Assembly: GCA_950022295.1 (NCBI GenBank)
Contig: OX465600.1
Coordinates: 295,537,782 to 295,601,781, forward strand
DNA length: 64,000 nucleotides
DNA from: Bromus sterilis
Taxonomy: Eukaryota; Streptophyta; Magnoliopsida; Poales; Poaceae
Reading direction: 5' to 3'
The notes below the pieces were generated by a model, which was given only the letters and a program-made list of their open reading frames with translations, did no database searches and was not told the origin of the DNA. The translations under genes were made by a program, and so were the position numbers. Of the stretch, positions 10,901 through 20,851 are shown piece after piece. The stretch's first letter is position 1; each line of letters starts with the position of its first letter.

Positions 10901-11556
10901 TTTATTCTTATCGTTATTGATATGTACGAAGGAAAAGTTGAAGTCTTTGACTCACTTAACAAAGAGCCTATACTATACAAGACGGCTTTTCTTATGCTCA
11001 AAAAGTAATTTTAATTCATATCGGTTTTTTCGTTAATTTCCTAATATCAACTAATTGATAATTTTTTTATGCATTTTCTTTTGTCGGGCAGCGTATGGGA
11101 AACGTTCATCAAGGAAGATCAGTCCCATGAATGGAAACCGAAGCTGACATGACGTTTGAACAAAGTAAGTAGTACTACCTAGGTCCACACACCTTTATCA
11201 TACTTGATTATTGTTTAATTGAATTATATTCTTGTACAGAAATCCCCGCAACAACCACAGGGGACTAATCTATGTGGATACTACGTTTGCGAGAACATCC
11301 ATAAAATTGTCAGCGAGAGAACAAATAATGAAATAAATAAAGAGGTACGAAAACAATATTCACAAATTTATTTTGTTATCATATATAAGTTGTGCTTAGT
11401 AGCTCATGTATTCATTTGTATCTCATTCTTTTACAGTTGGCAAGAAAGCGGGACAATATCTCAATCGAGGAACGGTTCAAAGCAATTGGCGATGAATTGG
11501 CGGGATTTTTCCTTCGGGACGTCATACCGCCATTCGGAGAGTTCCACTATGAATGA
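7973..11556 (+). pseudogene. CACTA-borne TNP1-type protein with C-terminal Ulp1 (SUMO-protease-like) domain, two nonsense codons
   Basis: Seven exons join in one frame with GT-AG borders: 7973-8167, 8256-10519, 10611-10790, 10894-11004, 11092-11164, 11240-11344, 11437-11556 (1015 residues plus stop). The first third resembles the plant Transposase_24 family (VNDALKFFLCDNLL, KDHWPAFKRYK, AHGAGLDPMTGK); a Pro/Ser-rich linker follows (HEQQRPSTPPGSSPHEQQ). The C-terminal part is a C48 peptidase fold: His882 in FHFILIVID, Asp899 in EVFDSLNK, Cys953 in GTNLCGYYVC. Two in-frame stops, TAG at 8889-8891 (codon 277) and TGA at 11150-11152 (codon 937), both sit where relatives have Trp, so each is a one-base TGG change. 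Ulp1 domains on plant CACTA elements are known; their role is not. Confidence 0.85.
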
Positions 11557-11919
11557 TGTACATGTAACATATAGTTTGACTCGGAGATCGAGTACCACTA
11601 TGCTACATGTAATAGATAGTATGCCTCGGAGAGTACCACTACTATATATGCATGAAGATCGATCTTCATGCATACGTACTACTTAATTTGCGATCTTATG
11701 CAATTACATGTGTTATATTAATTAATATATGCACCAAGTTGCTATGCATCACCTTTTATCTTCATGTACTACCTAAACCCAAACGCATAGCAGGCGCATC
11801 GACGCGATATGAAACGGTCCCATACCCCTAAACCCCTCCCTAAGCATCGACGCGATATGAAACGGTCCGATACCCCTAAACCCCTCCTAAAAACCCTAAA
11901 CCCTGAATTAACCTTTGGT

Positions 11920-12101
11920 ACCGGTTGGTATTACAAACCGGTACCAAAGCTCCTTTGCGCACTCCTGGACGCCCACGTGGAGGCCCCTTTAATACCGGTT
12001 CGCAAGGAACCGATACCAAAGGCGGGGGACTTTAGTACCGGGCCTTTAATACCGGTTCCAAAATCGATACTAAAGGCCCTCTGGAACCGGTACTAAAGGG
12101 G
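11920..12101. repeat. CACTA subterminal repeats, 3' side
   Basis: Inverted copies of GGTACCGGTT / AACCGGTACC and TTTAATACCGGTTC leading into the terminal TTTCTCTACTAGTG. Confidence 0.8.
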
Positions 12102-12118
12102 TTTCTCTACTAGTGGAA

Positions 12119-12532
12119 TCGGCATAGGCGGCACGGGACACGGGGGATCCTATCATCGCCCCGCATTTGTAGAGGCTTCCTCTCCCCGCAACCCACTAGA
12201 GGTAGTCGGCACATGCCCCAATCGACGCGATGGACACGCTGCACACCAGGTCGTTCAGAGGCCCGAGCAAATCTGAGGTGCCAAAGACCACAAGGCCGGT
12301 TCCCTCGATGATGATATCGACTTGCAGTGGGATACTGGGATGTAGTGCTCTCTGCTCTGGTCAAATGTCTGTCGTGGACGTCCACAACCATGAGGCCGAA
12401 CAACGCCTCAAGCAGTGCGAGCTCCAGTAGATGCTCTAGCAGTCCTGTAAGGATGTCAACCACGCGCATCGAGTCGAGCTCCGTCGCTGCCATGGGGGAT
12501 GCATGAGCAATGGTAATGGTGGTGGTGGTCAT
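12119..12532 (-). pseudogene. Unidentified coding-like remnant, upstream part
   Basis: Minus-strand ATG frame from 12532 (MTTTTITIAHASPMAATELD) stays open to the CACTA insertion and, across the empty site, continues into 1912-2299. Another minus frame carries a protein-like run (QVDIIIEGTGLVVFGTSDLL) ending in a stop, so the true gene probably has a frameshift. I do not recognise the family. Confidence 0.3.
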
Positions 12533-12534
12533 GG

Positions 12535-13600
12535 AGTATTATGTCTTGGACTAGATTGCATCGGATATCAACTTTGTCTATCTAGCTAATTTATTGTATG
12601 AAAATGTTGCTTATAGACATTTAGTCGCTAGCCATACGTACAAAGTGACAATTCTTTTCCCTAATTATGTCAAGTGCCTATTTGCGAACTTGTTTGAGAG
12701 TTAATCCCGATTTTATTCGGTTTTACAAAGCCTCTACCTTGAAAATGAAATTAGAAAAACATTTCCATATTAGTATTAGCTCCACACATGTATGAATCAC
12801 ATACAAGTGTGAAATAAAAACATGTGAGATGTAGTGCTTAACTCACATGAGTGGATATAAATATATTGTGTGCAATTTAAATACATTGAGTTCCACCGAA
12901 TGTTGTGTCTCCCATGAACCCGTACTCGCCTATTTGCTGTCATCCCTTGAGATTTTGGCTGGCCATAACTAATGCGGCACGCATGACTCGAATCAACACT
13001 CACATTCATCGCGTTTCTCTCCTCACGCTGCCACACCATCCCCTCCAAACGATTTCCGTAGACGTATGTCGACCTTGCGCCAGGACTCGGCCCGCCTCTA
13101 GCCCACTCACCTCGTCGCCCCACAACGAGGAGGACAGATTGCGCGCTGCCCCACATCGCGAAGTATGCCTTGCAACCCTATGCCGAAGAGGACATGACAC
13201 TGGCCCCCACGCCCCCACTATGGAGGAGCTCTAGGCCCAAATGGACGTCGTGTTGTGTGTTGTGGGAGGCATTGTCTCTAGCGGAGCGCGCCACAGAAAG
13301 ACGACCATGAAGGTCGAGGAGGAAAAAGTGTGCCATGAGAAAGGTGCACTCGGAGGCCTATATGGCCTCTGGTATAGGAGGGCGAGAGGCTCTCTGGAGG
13401 GAGGTTCGGCCATTATACATCCCAAATATTTCTATAAATTTTTATTGTTTCATGCTATATTTATATCAATTTGGTATATTTTTGGCATCAATTTTTATTG
13501 ATTTTTTTACTAACTTATTAATTCAATGCTAGTTATTGCTTTCGTTTGTATTTGGATTTGCAGAAAAATTAATTTTACCGAGCTCCAAAAATCATGAAAC
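12535..13600. other. Intergenic
   Basis: No supported gene. 12905-13420 is moderately GC-rich with short frames on both strands that look accidental. 13420-13600 is AT-rich and resembles internal LTR-element sequence, directly preceding the Copia remnant. Confidence 0.4.
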
Positions 13601-13652
13601 TTTTTCTAGTAAAAGTGCCGCAACGGGAAGCTTTCCGAGGTAACACCTTGGA

Positions 13653-14234
13653 CTCACATGGATGTGCGCTCTGCCTTCCTGAATGGCGATCTGGAGAAGG
13701 AAGTGTACGTGCACCAACCTGCAGGTTTCGTCGAGGGCAACAACACACATCGAGTGCTCAAGCTCAGGAAGGCTCTGTACGGATTACGGCAGGCTCCTCG
13801 CACATGGAACGCAAAGCTGGATGCCACACTCCAATCACCCGGGTTCGAGCGATGCCAACTCGACCATGTTGTTTACCGGCGCGGGAGCAACGACAATTTC
13901 TTGCGGGTCGGGGTGTATGTGGATGATCTGATCATCACGGCCACCGCCGCTGACGCCATTGACCACTTCAAGAAGCAGATGCATGAAATACTTCAGATGA
14001 GTGATATGGGGCTCCTCAGTTACTACTTGGGGAATGATGTGAAGCAAGAAGATGATGCAATTACAGTGTGATGGTCGACATGTCGTGACGATTCTGCAGG
14101 ATGCAGGCATGGCAGAATGCAACTCTTGTAGTGTACCCGCTGGAGAATCGACTGAAACTGAAGAAAAACGAGGGTCAGGCAGTGGATGCAACCAAGTATC
14201 AGAGTTTGATCGGAAGCCTGCAGGATCTTATTAA
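13653..14234 (+). pseudogene. Copia reverse transcriptase remnant
   Basis: The frame reads HMDVRSAFLNGDLEKEVYVH, then KALYGLRQAPRTW and GVYVDDLIIT, the catalytic YVDD of Copia RVT_2 reverse transcriptases. A stop/frameshift near 14069 breaks it; the continuation (HVVTILQDAGMAECNSC, then ENRLKLKKNEGQAVDATKYQ and SLIGSL) needs two frame changes. Sequence stops matching at about 14230, where the inserted element begins. Not functional. Confidence 0.85.
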
Positions 14235-14564
14235 ATTGATGCATCAGGCAACTCAATCAAAAGTTCTAACATGTCTAGGCTATTTTAGTCTGATGCATCA
14301 GACAACTCAACCAAAAGTCTGAACTGATGGAGAGAGGCTAGGTGATATATTTATATTTCAATACTCTCCCTCATGTCTAGTCTATTTTAGTCCTTAGTGT
14401 GGATTTGGTGTAGGCCGCAAAATCTTTTTTTTAATACCGCGTTGGCAAGATCTTGAACACAAGATCTCGTGGCTCGGATACCATAATTAATTGATGTACT
14501 AAGCAATTACTTCAAAAGTCCGAACTGATGGAAAGAGGCTAGGCAATTTATTTATATTTCAACA
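14231..14564 (-). mobile_element. TRIM/SMART-like miniature LTR element inside Copia RT
   Basis: On the minus strand it begins TGTTGAAATATAAATAAATT, has an LTR of about 78 bp (14487-14564), then TGGTATCCGAGCC, close to a Met-tRNA primer-binding site, a short non-coding interior, a purine stretch (ATGAGGGAGAG) and a second LTR (about 14290-14364). A further partial LTR with its own interior fragment lies at 14236-14290, so two units may be joined. No coding capacity. The host sequence is missing about 10 bases at the junction, so a small target deletion or later loss is likely. Confidence 0.7.
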
Positions 14565-14578
14565 GGCCTGACATAAAT

Positions 14579-15180
14579 GGAGTGGGGATGGTCAGTAGAT
14601 TCATGGAGTCATCAGGGAAAGAGCACTGTATAGCTATCAGTCAGATTCTGCGGCATATCAAAGGGACTCTAGGCTATGGTTGTATCTTCAGAAAAGGAGG
14701 AAAGGAGGAAGTTCTCACTGGTTTCATCGACAGTGATCACGCCGGAGATGTAAATTATCGCAAAAGCACTACGGGGCTTCTCTTCTTCCTTGGACCAGGG
14801 GCGATCACTTGGTCATCTCAGAAACAGAAAATTGTTGTCATGTCATCATGTGAGGCGGAGTACATTGCCACAGCTGCAACTCATGAGTCAGGATGTTTGG
14901 TTGAGCAGGCTGTTGGCAGAGATGCTTGGTGGAAAAGTTCAGAAGGTGAAGCTGAAGGTTGACAACAAATCAGCAATCAAGCTTAGTAAGAACCCAGTCC
15001 ACCATGAGAGGAGCAAACATATTGATCTCAAGTATCATTATATCCGTGAATATGTTGAGCAGGGCAAGGTGGATGTTGAGCATGTCAGAACTGGGGATCA
15101 AGTTGCGCACATCCTCACCAAGTCACTGGGAAGGACACATTTCAGTGGGCTACGTCACAGGCTCGGGATCAGAGAGGTCA
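14579..15180 (+). pseudogene. Copia RNase H and C-terminal remnant
   Basis: Motifs RFMESSGKEH, GTLGYGCIF, GFIDSDHAGD, RKSTTGLLFFLG, TWSSQKQKIV, SSCEAEYIA and, after a frameshift near 14900, WLSRLLAEML, VDNKSAIKLSKNPVHHERSK, IREYVEQGKVDVEHV, ILTKSLGR and LGIREV. This is the RNase H domain typical of Copia polyproteins. Confidence 0.85.
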
Positions 15181-15198
15181 GCAGATTAGGGGGTGATT

Positions 15199-15615
15199 TG
15201 TTAGGTAATCAACTGCACCAAGTGTTCTAGCGTTTCAGGTTAAATTATCTGAAGAAAATTCAGTTTGTCAGCGTGTGTTTGTGCACGTACGGATTCAGTT
15301 AGCATTTTCTCAATCAAGTAATTAGCTAGTCTTCAGCTCGCGGCAGGAATCGCCATGGGATGGCATGAATCACACATTCCTCGCCTCGGGCACGTAGGGA
15401 TCACGCACGTCTGAGCGTCGTGGGATGGCGCGACCTGTAAGCTCAGCGTGCACAACCATTTCCACTTGGTTTTCAAGAGCTCGTTGGAGTTCAGATAAAT
15501 GAGATCAGAAACAGAAATGCTGCAAGCAGTTCGCAGCGCAAAATCATTGTCTTCCACCTCTCTTACTCTCTCTCGTTTGTTCTCTGTGTAGAGCGTGTCA
15601 ATCTCTGCAACAACA
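15199..15615 (+). repeat. 3' LTR of the Copia element
   Basis: Starts TGTTAGGTAATC directly after a purine tract (AGATTAGGGGGTGATT, 15183-15198) and ends about 15612-15615 in CAACA. Length about 415 bp. No 5' LTR is in the window to compare. Confidence 0.6.
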
Positions 15616-15941
15616 AGATTGTAAGAACTATGTTTGCCTCTCTTAATTAATACAACTCCTTTCAAAATGATAATAATATGGTTCAGATTTTGTACATGCG
15701 CATACGATGTTTGCTGACATGAGTACATCATGTGTTCTTCTTCTGGTTCTTTAAGTTTAAGGGGGTAGACTTCTTCTAAACCGGGTGTAGGTACATTCCT
15801 CTATCAGTATGATAGCTAAAGAGGGGACCATCAATTTCTAAGATCTATTCTAACTTAATATCCTCACTTCACACAAGCTTCTCATTTTTATCCCTCCGAA
15901 ATAAAACAATAATCGTTACATTCCAAAATATAATAAGGTGT
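15616..15941. other. Intergenic
   Basis: No gene or recognisable repeat; TGT at 15939-15941 is the target duplication of the next CACTA. Confidence 0.5.
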
Positions 15942-15961
15942 CACTAGTAGAAAATGGGGCA

Positions 15962-16215
15962 ACCGTCTAAACCTTTAGTACCGGTCCCTTACGAACCGGT
16001 ACTAAAGGGGTCTTTCGTACCGGTTTGAGTGTCCAGGCGGGCGAAGAGCTTTCGTACCGGTTCGTGAGGGGCTTTCGTACCGGTTCGTGTTACGAACCGG
16101 TACTAAAAGGTTGGCGTCAGCCAGAAAACCTTTAGTACCGGTTCGTGACACGAATCGGTACTAAAGGTTTTCCTTTCGTACCGGTTCGTGTTACGAACCG
16201 GTACTAAAGGGTTGT
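15962..16215. repeat. CACTA subterminal repeats (5' side)
   Basis: About ten inverted TTTAGTACCGGTTCGT / ACGAACCGGTACTAAAGG words. The matching 3' set lies at 18212-18368. Confidence 0.85.
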
Positions 16216-16419
16216 GTCGGCCGTTGCAGGTGCTGGCAGTTTAATTAAGTCACTGTACGTGTGTGATCAACGGGCAGGTAATCACAAATTTTAGTACGGG
16301 CGCCATCCCCTTGACGTGGACGATATCGTCGCTAAACAACTTCAACGGGGCTAACAATTGTTTCGCCTATTCACCGAGCCGGGGAACTTTTTCACTTTTT
16401 TTACTGATCTCCTTTTGTC

Positions 16420-17637
16420 AGCTGGACCATCTCTTTCAAAATACGAGGGTTTCAAACGAAAACACATGTGTTTCAAAGACATTTCATTTTTCTAAACTTA
16501 TTTCAACTCAAGACTTTTTTTGCATCCAACATGCAACATTCAAAACCACATACTAAAATTTCAACCCTTTCTGACTTCATTTGCTATTTTTCATGCATTT
16601 AATGATTTATTTTGAGCTAAATGACCCTGTATTGGAAAGCACTACAACTGAACTCAGAAACAGTTGAAACTTGGCATGGTATCATCATTTGACCCACATA
16701 GCATATGTGCAAAAGTTGAGAGGGTTACGGCAAAAACTGGATGCACTTCGTGTACAAACTGGACCATCTCTTTCAAAGTACGAGGGTTTCAGACGAAAAC
16801 ACATGTGTTTCAAAGGCATTTCATTTTTCCAAACTTATTTCAACTCAAGACTTTTTTTGCATCCAACATGCAACATTCAAATCCACATACTAAAATTTCA
16901 ACCCTTTCTCACTTCATTTGATATTTTTCATGCATTTAATGATTTATTTTGAGCTAAATGACCCTGTAATTGGAAAGCACTACAACTGAACTCAGAAAAG
17001 GTTGAAACTTGGCATGGTATCATCATTTGACCCACATAGCATTTGTGCAAAAGTTGAGAGGATTACGGGAAAAACTGAATGCACTTCGTATACAAACTGG
17101 ACCATCTCTTTCAAAGTACAAGGGTTTCAGACGAAAACACATGTGTTTCAAAGGAATTTCATTATTCTAAACTTATTTCAACTCAAGAATTTTTTTGCAT
17201 ACAAAATGCAGCATTCAAAGCCACATACTAAATTTTTAACCCTTTCTGACTTCATTTGCTATTTGTTATGCATTTAATGATTTATTTTGAACTAAATGAC
17301 CCTGTAATTGGAAAGCACTACAACTGAACTCAGAAACGGTTGAAACTTGGCATGGTATCATCATTTGACCCACATAGCATGTGTGCAAAAGTTGAGAGGA
17401 TTACGGCAAAAACTGGATGCAGTTCGTGTACAAACTGGACCATCTCTTTCAAAGTACGAGGGTTTCAAACGAAAACACATGTGTTTCAAAAGCATTTCAT
17501 TTTTCCAAACTTATTTAAACTCAAGACTTTTTTTTGCATCCAACATGCAGCATTCAAATCCACATACTAAAATTTCAACCCTTTCTCACTTCATTTGATA
17601 TTTTTCATGCATTTAATGATTTATTTTGAGCTAAAAG
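16420..17637 (+). repeat. 338-bp tandem array, about 3.6 copies
   Basis: CTGGACCATCTCTTTCAAA starts at 16422, 16759, 17097 and 17435, giving periods 337, 338 and 338. Each unit holds GTTGAAACTTGGCATGGTATC and ATTTCAACCCTTTCTGACTTC words. Short + frames inside are repeat translations. Confidence 0.92.
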
Positions 17638-17990
17638 GACCTTTAGTCCCGGGCGATCAGCTAGAAAACCTTATATATTTAGAAAATTTAGAATTTTATA
17701 TATTTTTATTTTTTTCAAAATTAAAATTAATAATTGCATCTGCATAAAGATTACTATTACCTTTAGCAAATTATAAGATTTTCAAATTTTCAGGTTTTAG
17801 GTTTGGCAAAAAAATATTAAAAAATTAAAAATAATACAAATTTAAAAAGTTAATTTTATCTATTTATTCAACATTATTATTACATCATTAATTTTTTTAT
17901 TAAAAGAATTATCTGGAATTTAAGCAATAAAGAAATGTGACATCGACCAACATGTTAATAGGATTGATATGATACTAGTAACAACAACAT

Positions 17991-18096
17991 GCGTGCGAAG
18001 CACTTGGAAGTGGGAGGGAAAGGAACTCCGAAGTTAAGCGTGCTAGTGTTGAAGTAGTGTAAGGATGAGTGACCGATTGGGAAGTTTGACCACAGG
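17991..18096 (+). pseudogene. 5S rRNA-derived sequence inside the CACTA
   Basis: The core GAACTCCGAAGTTAAGCGTG (18022-18041) is identical to the conserved centre of plant 5S rRNA, where the internal Pol III control region lies. Downstream GTAGTGTAAGGATGAGTGACC and TTGGGAAGT match the 3' half of 5S with a few changes; the 5' part (GCGTGCGAAGCAC) is more diverged. It is not a full 5S gene and lies well away from any 5S array. Confidence 0.75.
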
Positions 18097-18420
18097 TAAA
18101 TAATTTGACTAGAGATTAAGTGTAGTTAGACACTAATGGAAATACTAGATATTCTAAAAAAAAGAGGGAGTGAAAATTAATTAGAAAAAAATGAATAATT
18201 TTTTTAACGAAATAGCCTTTAGTACCGGTTCGTGTTACGAACCGGTACCAAAGGTCTCCAGCCCCGCGGGCTCCTCCGTGACCACGTGGAGGCACCTTTA
18301 GTACCGGATCTTTAGTACCGGATCCAAAATCGGTACTAAAGGCCCTTTGAAACCGGTACTAAAGGGGGGTTTCTCTACTAGTGTGTATTACAGTAGTTTA
18401 AAAAAAAAGCATGTGCATGT

Positions 18421-18670
18421 TTAACCAAGTTTCTAGAAAAAACTATAAATATCTACAATATCAAATTTGTACTAAAATAGTGATCAAAAACATCTTATAT
18501 TAATTTACAAAGAAAGTATTAGGTATTTTTATATTTTAGTTATTTTGTACTCCCTCTGTAAACTAATATAAGATGTTTTAAATAACTAAACTAGTGATCC
18601 AAAATATCTTATATTAGTTTACGGAGGGAGTATTATAGATGTTGATATTTTACTTCATAATCTTGGTTAA
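18421..18670. mobile_element. Decayed MITE with a younger MITE inside (outer arms)
   Basis: TTAACCAAG...ATATCTACAATATCAAA (18422-18475) and the reverse complement of 18632-18672 (TTAACCAAGATTATGAAG, ATATCAACATCTATAATA) pair as inverted arms. The 81-bp Stowaway at 18550-18630 sits between them; 18467-18519 is half of another Stowaway-like copy. Confidence 0.5.
18550..18630. mobile_element. Stowaway MITE, 81 bp
   Basis: CTCCCTCTGTAAACTAATAT ... ATATTAGTTTACGGAGGGAG, flanked by TA (18548-18549 and 18631-18632); a near-perfect hairpin, Athos/Thalos-like. Confidence 0.9.
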
Positions 18671-18712
18671 CATACATAAGTTTAACTTGCACGAAAAAAA
18701 GAGTATGGATTT

Positions 18713-19180
18713 TGTACCAACACAAGCGGGTACATGAGTTATCTACACCATCCATTTTCTTCTTGAGATATGTGTGTAACAGTAGTACCAACCATTATCA
18801 TATATTCACTTGCAATTTATTATTATACACAACCACTAAAAGCTACTCGTATATTACTATTGAACATGCAAATGTATTTTAACCAGATGAGCAACTAGGC
18901 GCATACAAACGCTAGTACGTGATTATTCCGTTGAGTCACTCAAGTAAGCTAGTCACCGGCGGGTTAGACGTATTGGTAGTTAGGTACTGTACGTTCATCC
19001 ATCAAGCTAACTGCTTAGCTAGTATTGCACGTGGAGGGTTACGATTACCCCTTTTTACCACATGGGCAAATTAATAAAGTCCAAAGGAAAAAATTCTTGG
19101 GCACACTTTTCACAAATCTCAAATCAGTTTTATTCTAATGGATGGTGTAAATATGACATGTACCCGCTTGTGCAGGTACA
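18713..19180. mobile_element. Mutator-type MITE, 468 bp
   Basis: Termini TGTACCAACACAAGCGGGTA and, reversed from the right end, TGTACCTGCACAAGCGGGTA; the inverted repeat continues through ACACCATCCATT (about 43 bp in all). Flanks TATGGATTT (18704-18712) and TATGCATTT (19181-19189) form a 9-bp target duplication with one mismatch. No coding capacity. Confidence 0.8.
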
Positions 19181-19507
19181 TATGCATTTCCGCGAAAAAT
19201 AATACATCTTATATTCTGGATGAAGTGAGTATATGGTTGGAACTTTGCAGTTTAACAAAACATTAGAACTACAATGTGTAGATAACATTAATTTTATATT
19301 TTTGGTGTACCACAAATTTATAAAATGTTATTTTTTCCAAATAAACTATATCACTTCAAATATTTATGTTGCAAAAAAATCATAATTTTTACATATTATA
19401 TTCCAAATACATTGTTGAACTGCAAAATTTGAGATTTTACTATTCAATATTTTTGAGATGTATAAAAGGGGCCATGATGATACACAAGACCATACGGATA
19501 TATCAGA

Positions 19508-19822
19508 CCAGCATCTCTCTGTGTGTCTCTCTCATCTGACTTGTCGAATATATGTTACAAGAGAACTTACTAAAAGTCAGAGCTCCAAGCCTTATCAATC
19601 CATTCTATCATGGCCCTTCGCCTTTGGTATCAGCTAGGGTCGCCGCATCCCCATTGCAATCCAAACATTCGATGCTCCAAACTAGACCCACCCCATACGT
19701 GGAGTCGCACAAATTAAAGGAGCTCTGGATTTATCCGAACCCTCCCGCATCACCTTTTCTCCGGTCAACTTGCCCCAAGGTCATCCTGCCGGCTGCCGGT
19801 GCACATTTCCACGGCTATATAT
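19508..19822 (+). promoter_or_regulatory. Glutaredoxin promoter block, class A (gene 1)
   Basis: Conserved upstream block starting CCAGCATCTCTC and CTCATCTGACTTGTCGAA, with CATACGTGGAG (ACGT core, 19694-19704), TTATCCGAACCCTCCCG and a TATA box TATATAT (19816-19822) about 115 bases before the ATG. The same block precedes genes 3 and 6. Confidence 0.75.
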
Positions 19823-19936
19823 GCAAGGCTCCCCTATTCCCAGCTCCAAGCAAGCCAGCAGAGCTCAAAGCAGCAAGCTAGAAGCGATCTTGAGCTCACT
19901 ATCTGATCTCACTAGCACTAGCACTAAGCTTGATCA

Positions 19937-20248
19937 ATGGAGCAGGTGACGAGGCTAGCGGGGCAGCGGGCGGTGGTGATCTTCGGCATGAGCTCCTGCT
20001 GCATGTGCCACACGGTGACGAGCCTCCTCCGGGATCTCGGCGCGAACCCGGCGGTGGTGGCTCTGGACGAGGAGCCTAGAGGGAAGGAGATGGAGAAGGC
20101 CCTGGTGAGGCTCCTCGGCCGGAACCCTGCCGTGCCGGCGGTGTTCGTCGGCGGCAGGCTCGTGGGATGCACCGACAAGGTCATGTCCCTTCACCTCAGC
20201 GGCAACCTTGTCCCGCTGCTTCGTAATGCAGGTGCGGTCTGGTTGTAG
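19937..20248 (+). CDS. CC-type (ROXY-class) glutaredoxin 1, CCMC active site
   Basis: Land-plant-specific class III glutaredoxin, 103 residues, single exon. Relatives work in nucleus and cytosol, bind TGA transcription factors and tune development, nitrate and stress responses. Visible: active site Cys21-Cys22-Met-Cys24 (SSCCMCHTV), the glutathione-binding cis-proline region NPAVPAVF with the following GG and TDK, the LVPLL (LxxLL) motif and the C-terminal AGAVWL, close to the ALWL motif used for TGA binding. ATG chosen because MEQVT is shared by all six paralogues. First of six tandem genes; the only one with VFVGG and a C-terminal Leu. Intact. Confidence 0.95.
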   Translation: MEQVTRLAGQRAVVIFGMSSCCMCHTVTSLLRDLGANPAVVALDEEPRGKEMEKALVRLLGRNPAVPAVFVGGRLVGCTDKVMSLHLSGNLVPLLRNAGAVWL

Positions 20249-20389
20249 CGCATGGGAGGGTTTAGTAGCTGACACTGAAGAATGAGATATCAGGTGATGA
20301 GGAAGACTAAGGCAAACCATGCAGGTCTTTTTTTTTCACTGCAGAGGAGGGTATGTGTCGGCCACATTGTTACACAATGTAATAAGTAA
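20249..20389 (+). other. 3' region of glutaredoxin 1
   Basis: Contains CTGACACTGAAGAATGAGATA and CACTGCAGAGGAGG words also found after genes 3 and 4. No clear poly(A) signal beyond AATAAGTAATAA (20379-20390). Confidence 0.4.
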
Positions 20390-20650
20390 TAACTAGTTTC
20401 TGGTCCTACAGACAACAAAGACATGTAAACTATCAGGCAAAGTTTCTGAAATAGCAAGGACGCATGAATAACATAACATGAGGTTCAGTCTGTCATACGC
20501 CGTATCTTCTCGTCAACTTTTCGAAAGTGCACAAAAAGTTGAACTTGTTGTTTTCATCGAAAGCACCATTAGTCTTTTCCGAGCACTTTGTGGCTTGTTG
20601 TACAAAAACTTCATTAGCAAATTTTCATACTATTATGTAATATGCTAATT
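20390..20650 (+). repeat. Downstream repeat module, copy 1
   Basis: CTAGTTTCTGGTCCTACA, AAAGTTTCTGAAATAGCAAG, GACGCATGAATAA, TGAGGTTCA and a TTTTCATCGAA / GCACCA stretch recur, diverged, at 34735-35000 (after gene 5) and at 35395-35960. Likely part of an ancient duplication unit or a dispersed repeat. Confidence 0.55.
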
Positions 20651-20851
20651 GTTTCAATTAAATAGAGGCTCTATCCGGTCGTCAGTTACAATAAGTTTCA
20701 ACTTGATAAGTGTTTCATGAGGCTCATGGGTTCTTGGCTTACTTATCATATCTTTGGAGGTGAAGCTTTTATTGCTTGGCACTGTAAGAGCGAAAATCCT
20801 ACACCTATGAAAACCTACGTAGTGTGTCCCAACTAATAAAGCTTTGAGTAA

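Larger units (their letters stand above)
2300..12115 (+). mobile_element. CACTA (En/Spm) transposon, 9816 bp
   Basis: The ends are CACTAGTAGAAA at 2300 and TTTCTCTACTAGTG at 12102-12115, inverted to each other, flanked by a perfect GAA duplication. Many inverted subterminal copies of TTTAGTACCGGTTC / GAACCGGTACTAAAG lie inside both ends and again internally at 4680-4722 and 6683-6850. Contents in order: duplicated 5' segment, minisatellite, truncated TNP2-type gene, purine tract, TNP1/Ulp1-type gene. The internal subterminal blocks and the truncated transposase suggest a mosaic built from recombined CACTA relatives. It is non-autonomous because the catalytic transposase is missing. Confidence 0.92.
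13640..15615 (+). mobile_element. Copia LTR retrotransposon, 5'-truncated
   Basis: Only the reverse transcriptase, RNase H, polypurine tract and 3' LTR remain; gag, protease, integrase and the 5' LTR are missing. The coding part carries frameshifts and is split by a small LTR element at 14231-14564. Confidence 0.85.
15942..18383 (+). mobile_element. Non-autonomous CACTA transposon, 2442 bp
   Basis: Begins CACTAGTAGAAAATGGGGCA and ends TTTCTCTACTAGTG, with a TGT duplication at 15939-15941 and 18384-18386. Termini and subterminal ACCGGTTCGT words match the 9.8-kb element, so both belong to one family group. No transposase; the interior is a 338-bp tandem array, AT-rich filler and a 5S-rRNA-like segment. 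Confidence 0.92.

Noticed and set aside
14440..14500. tRNA-like sequence
   Set aside because: The short complement to Met-tRNA is explained as a retroelement primer-binding site; no cloverleaf can be drawn.
17991..18096. Functional 5S rRNA gene
   Set aside because: The 5' third is diverged, about one in five positions differs outside the core, and it is a lone copy inside a transposon.
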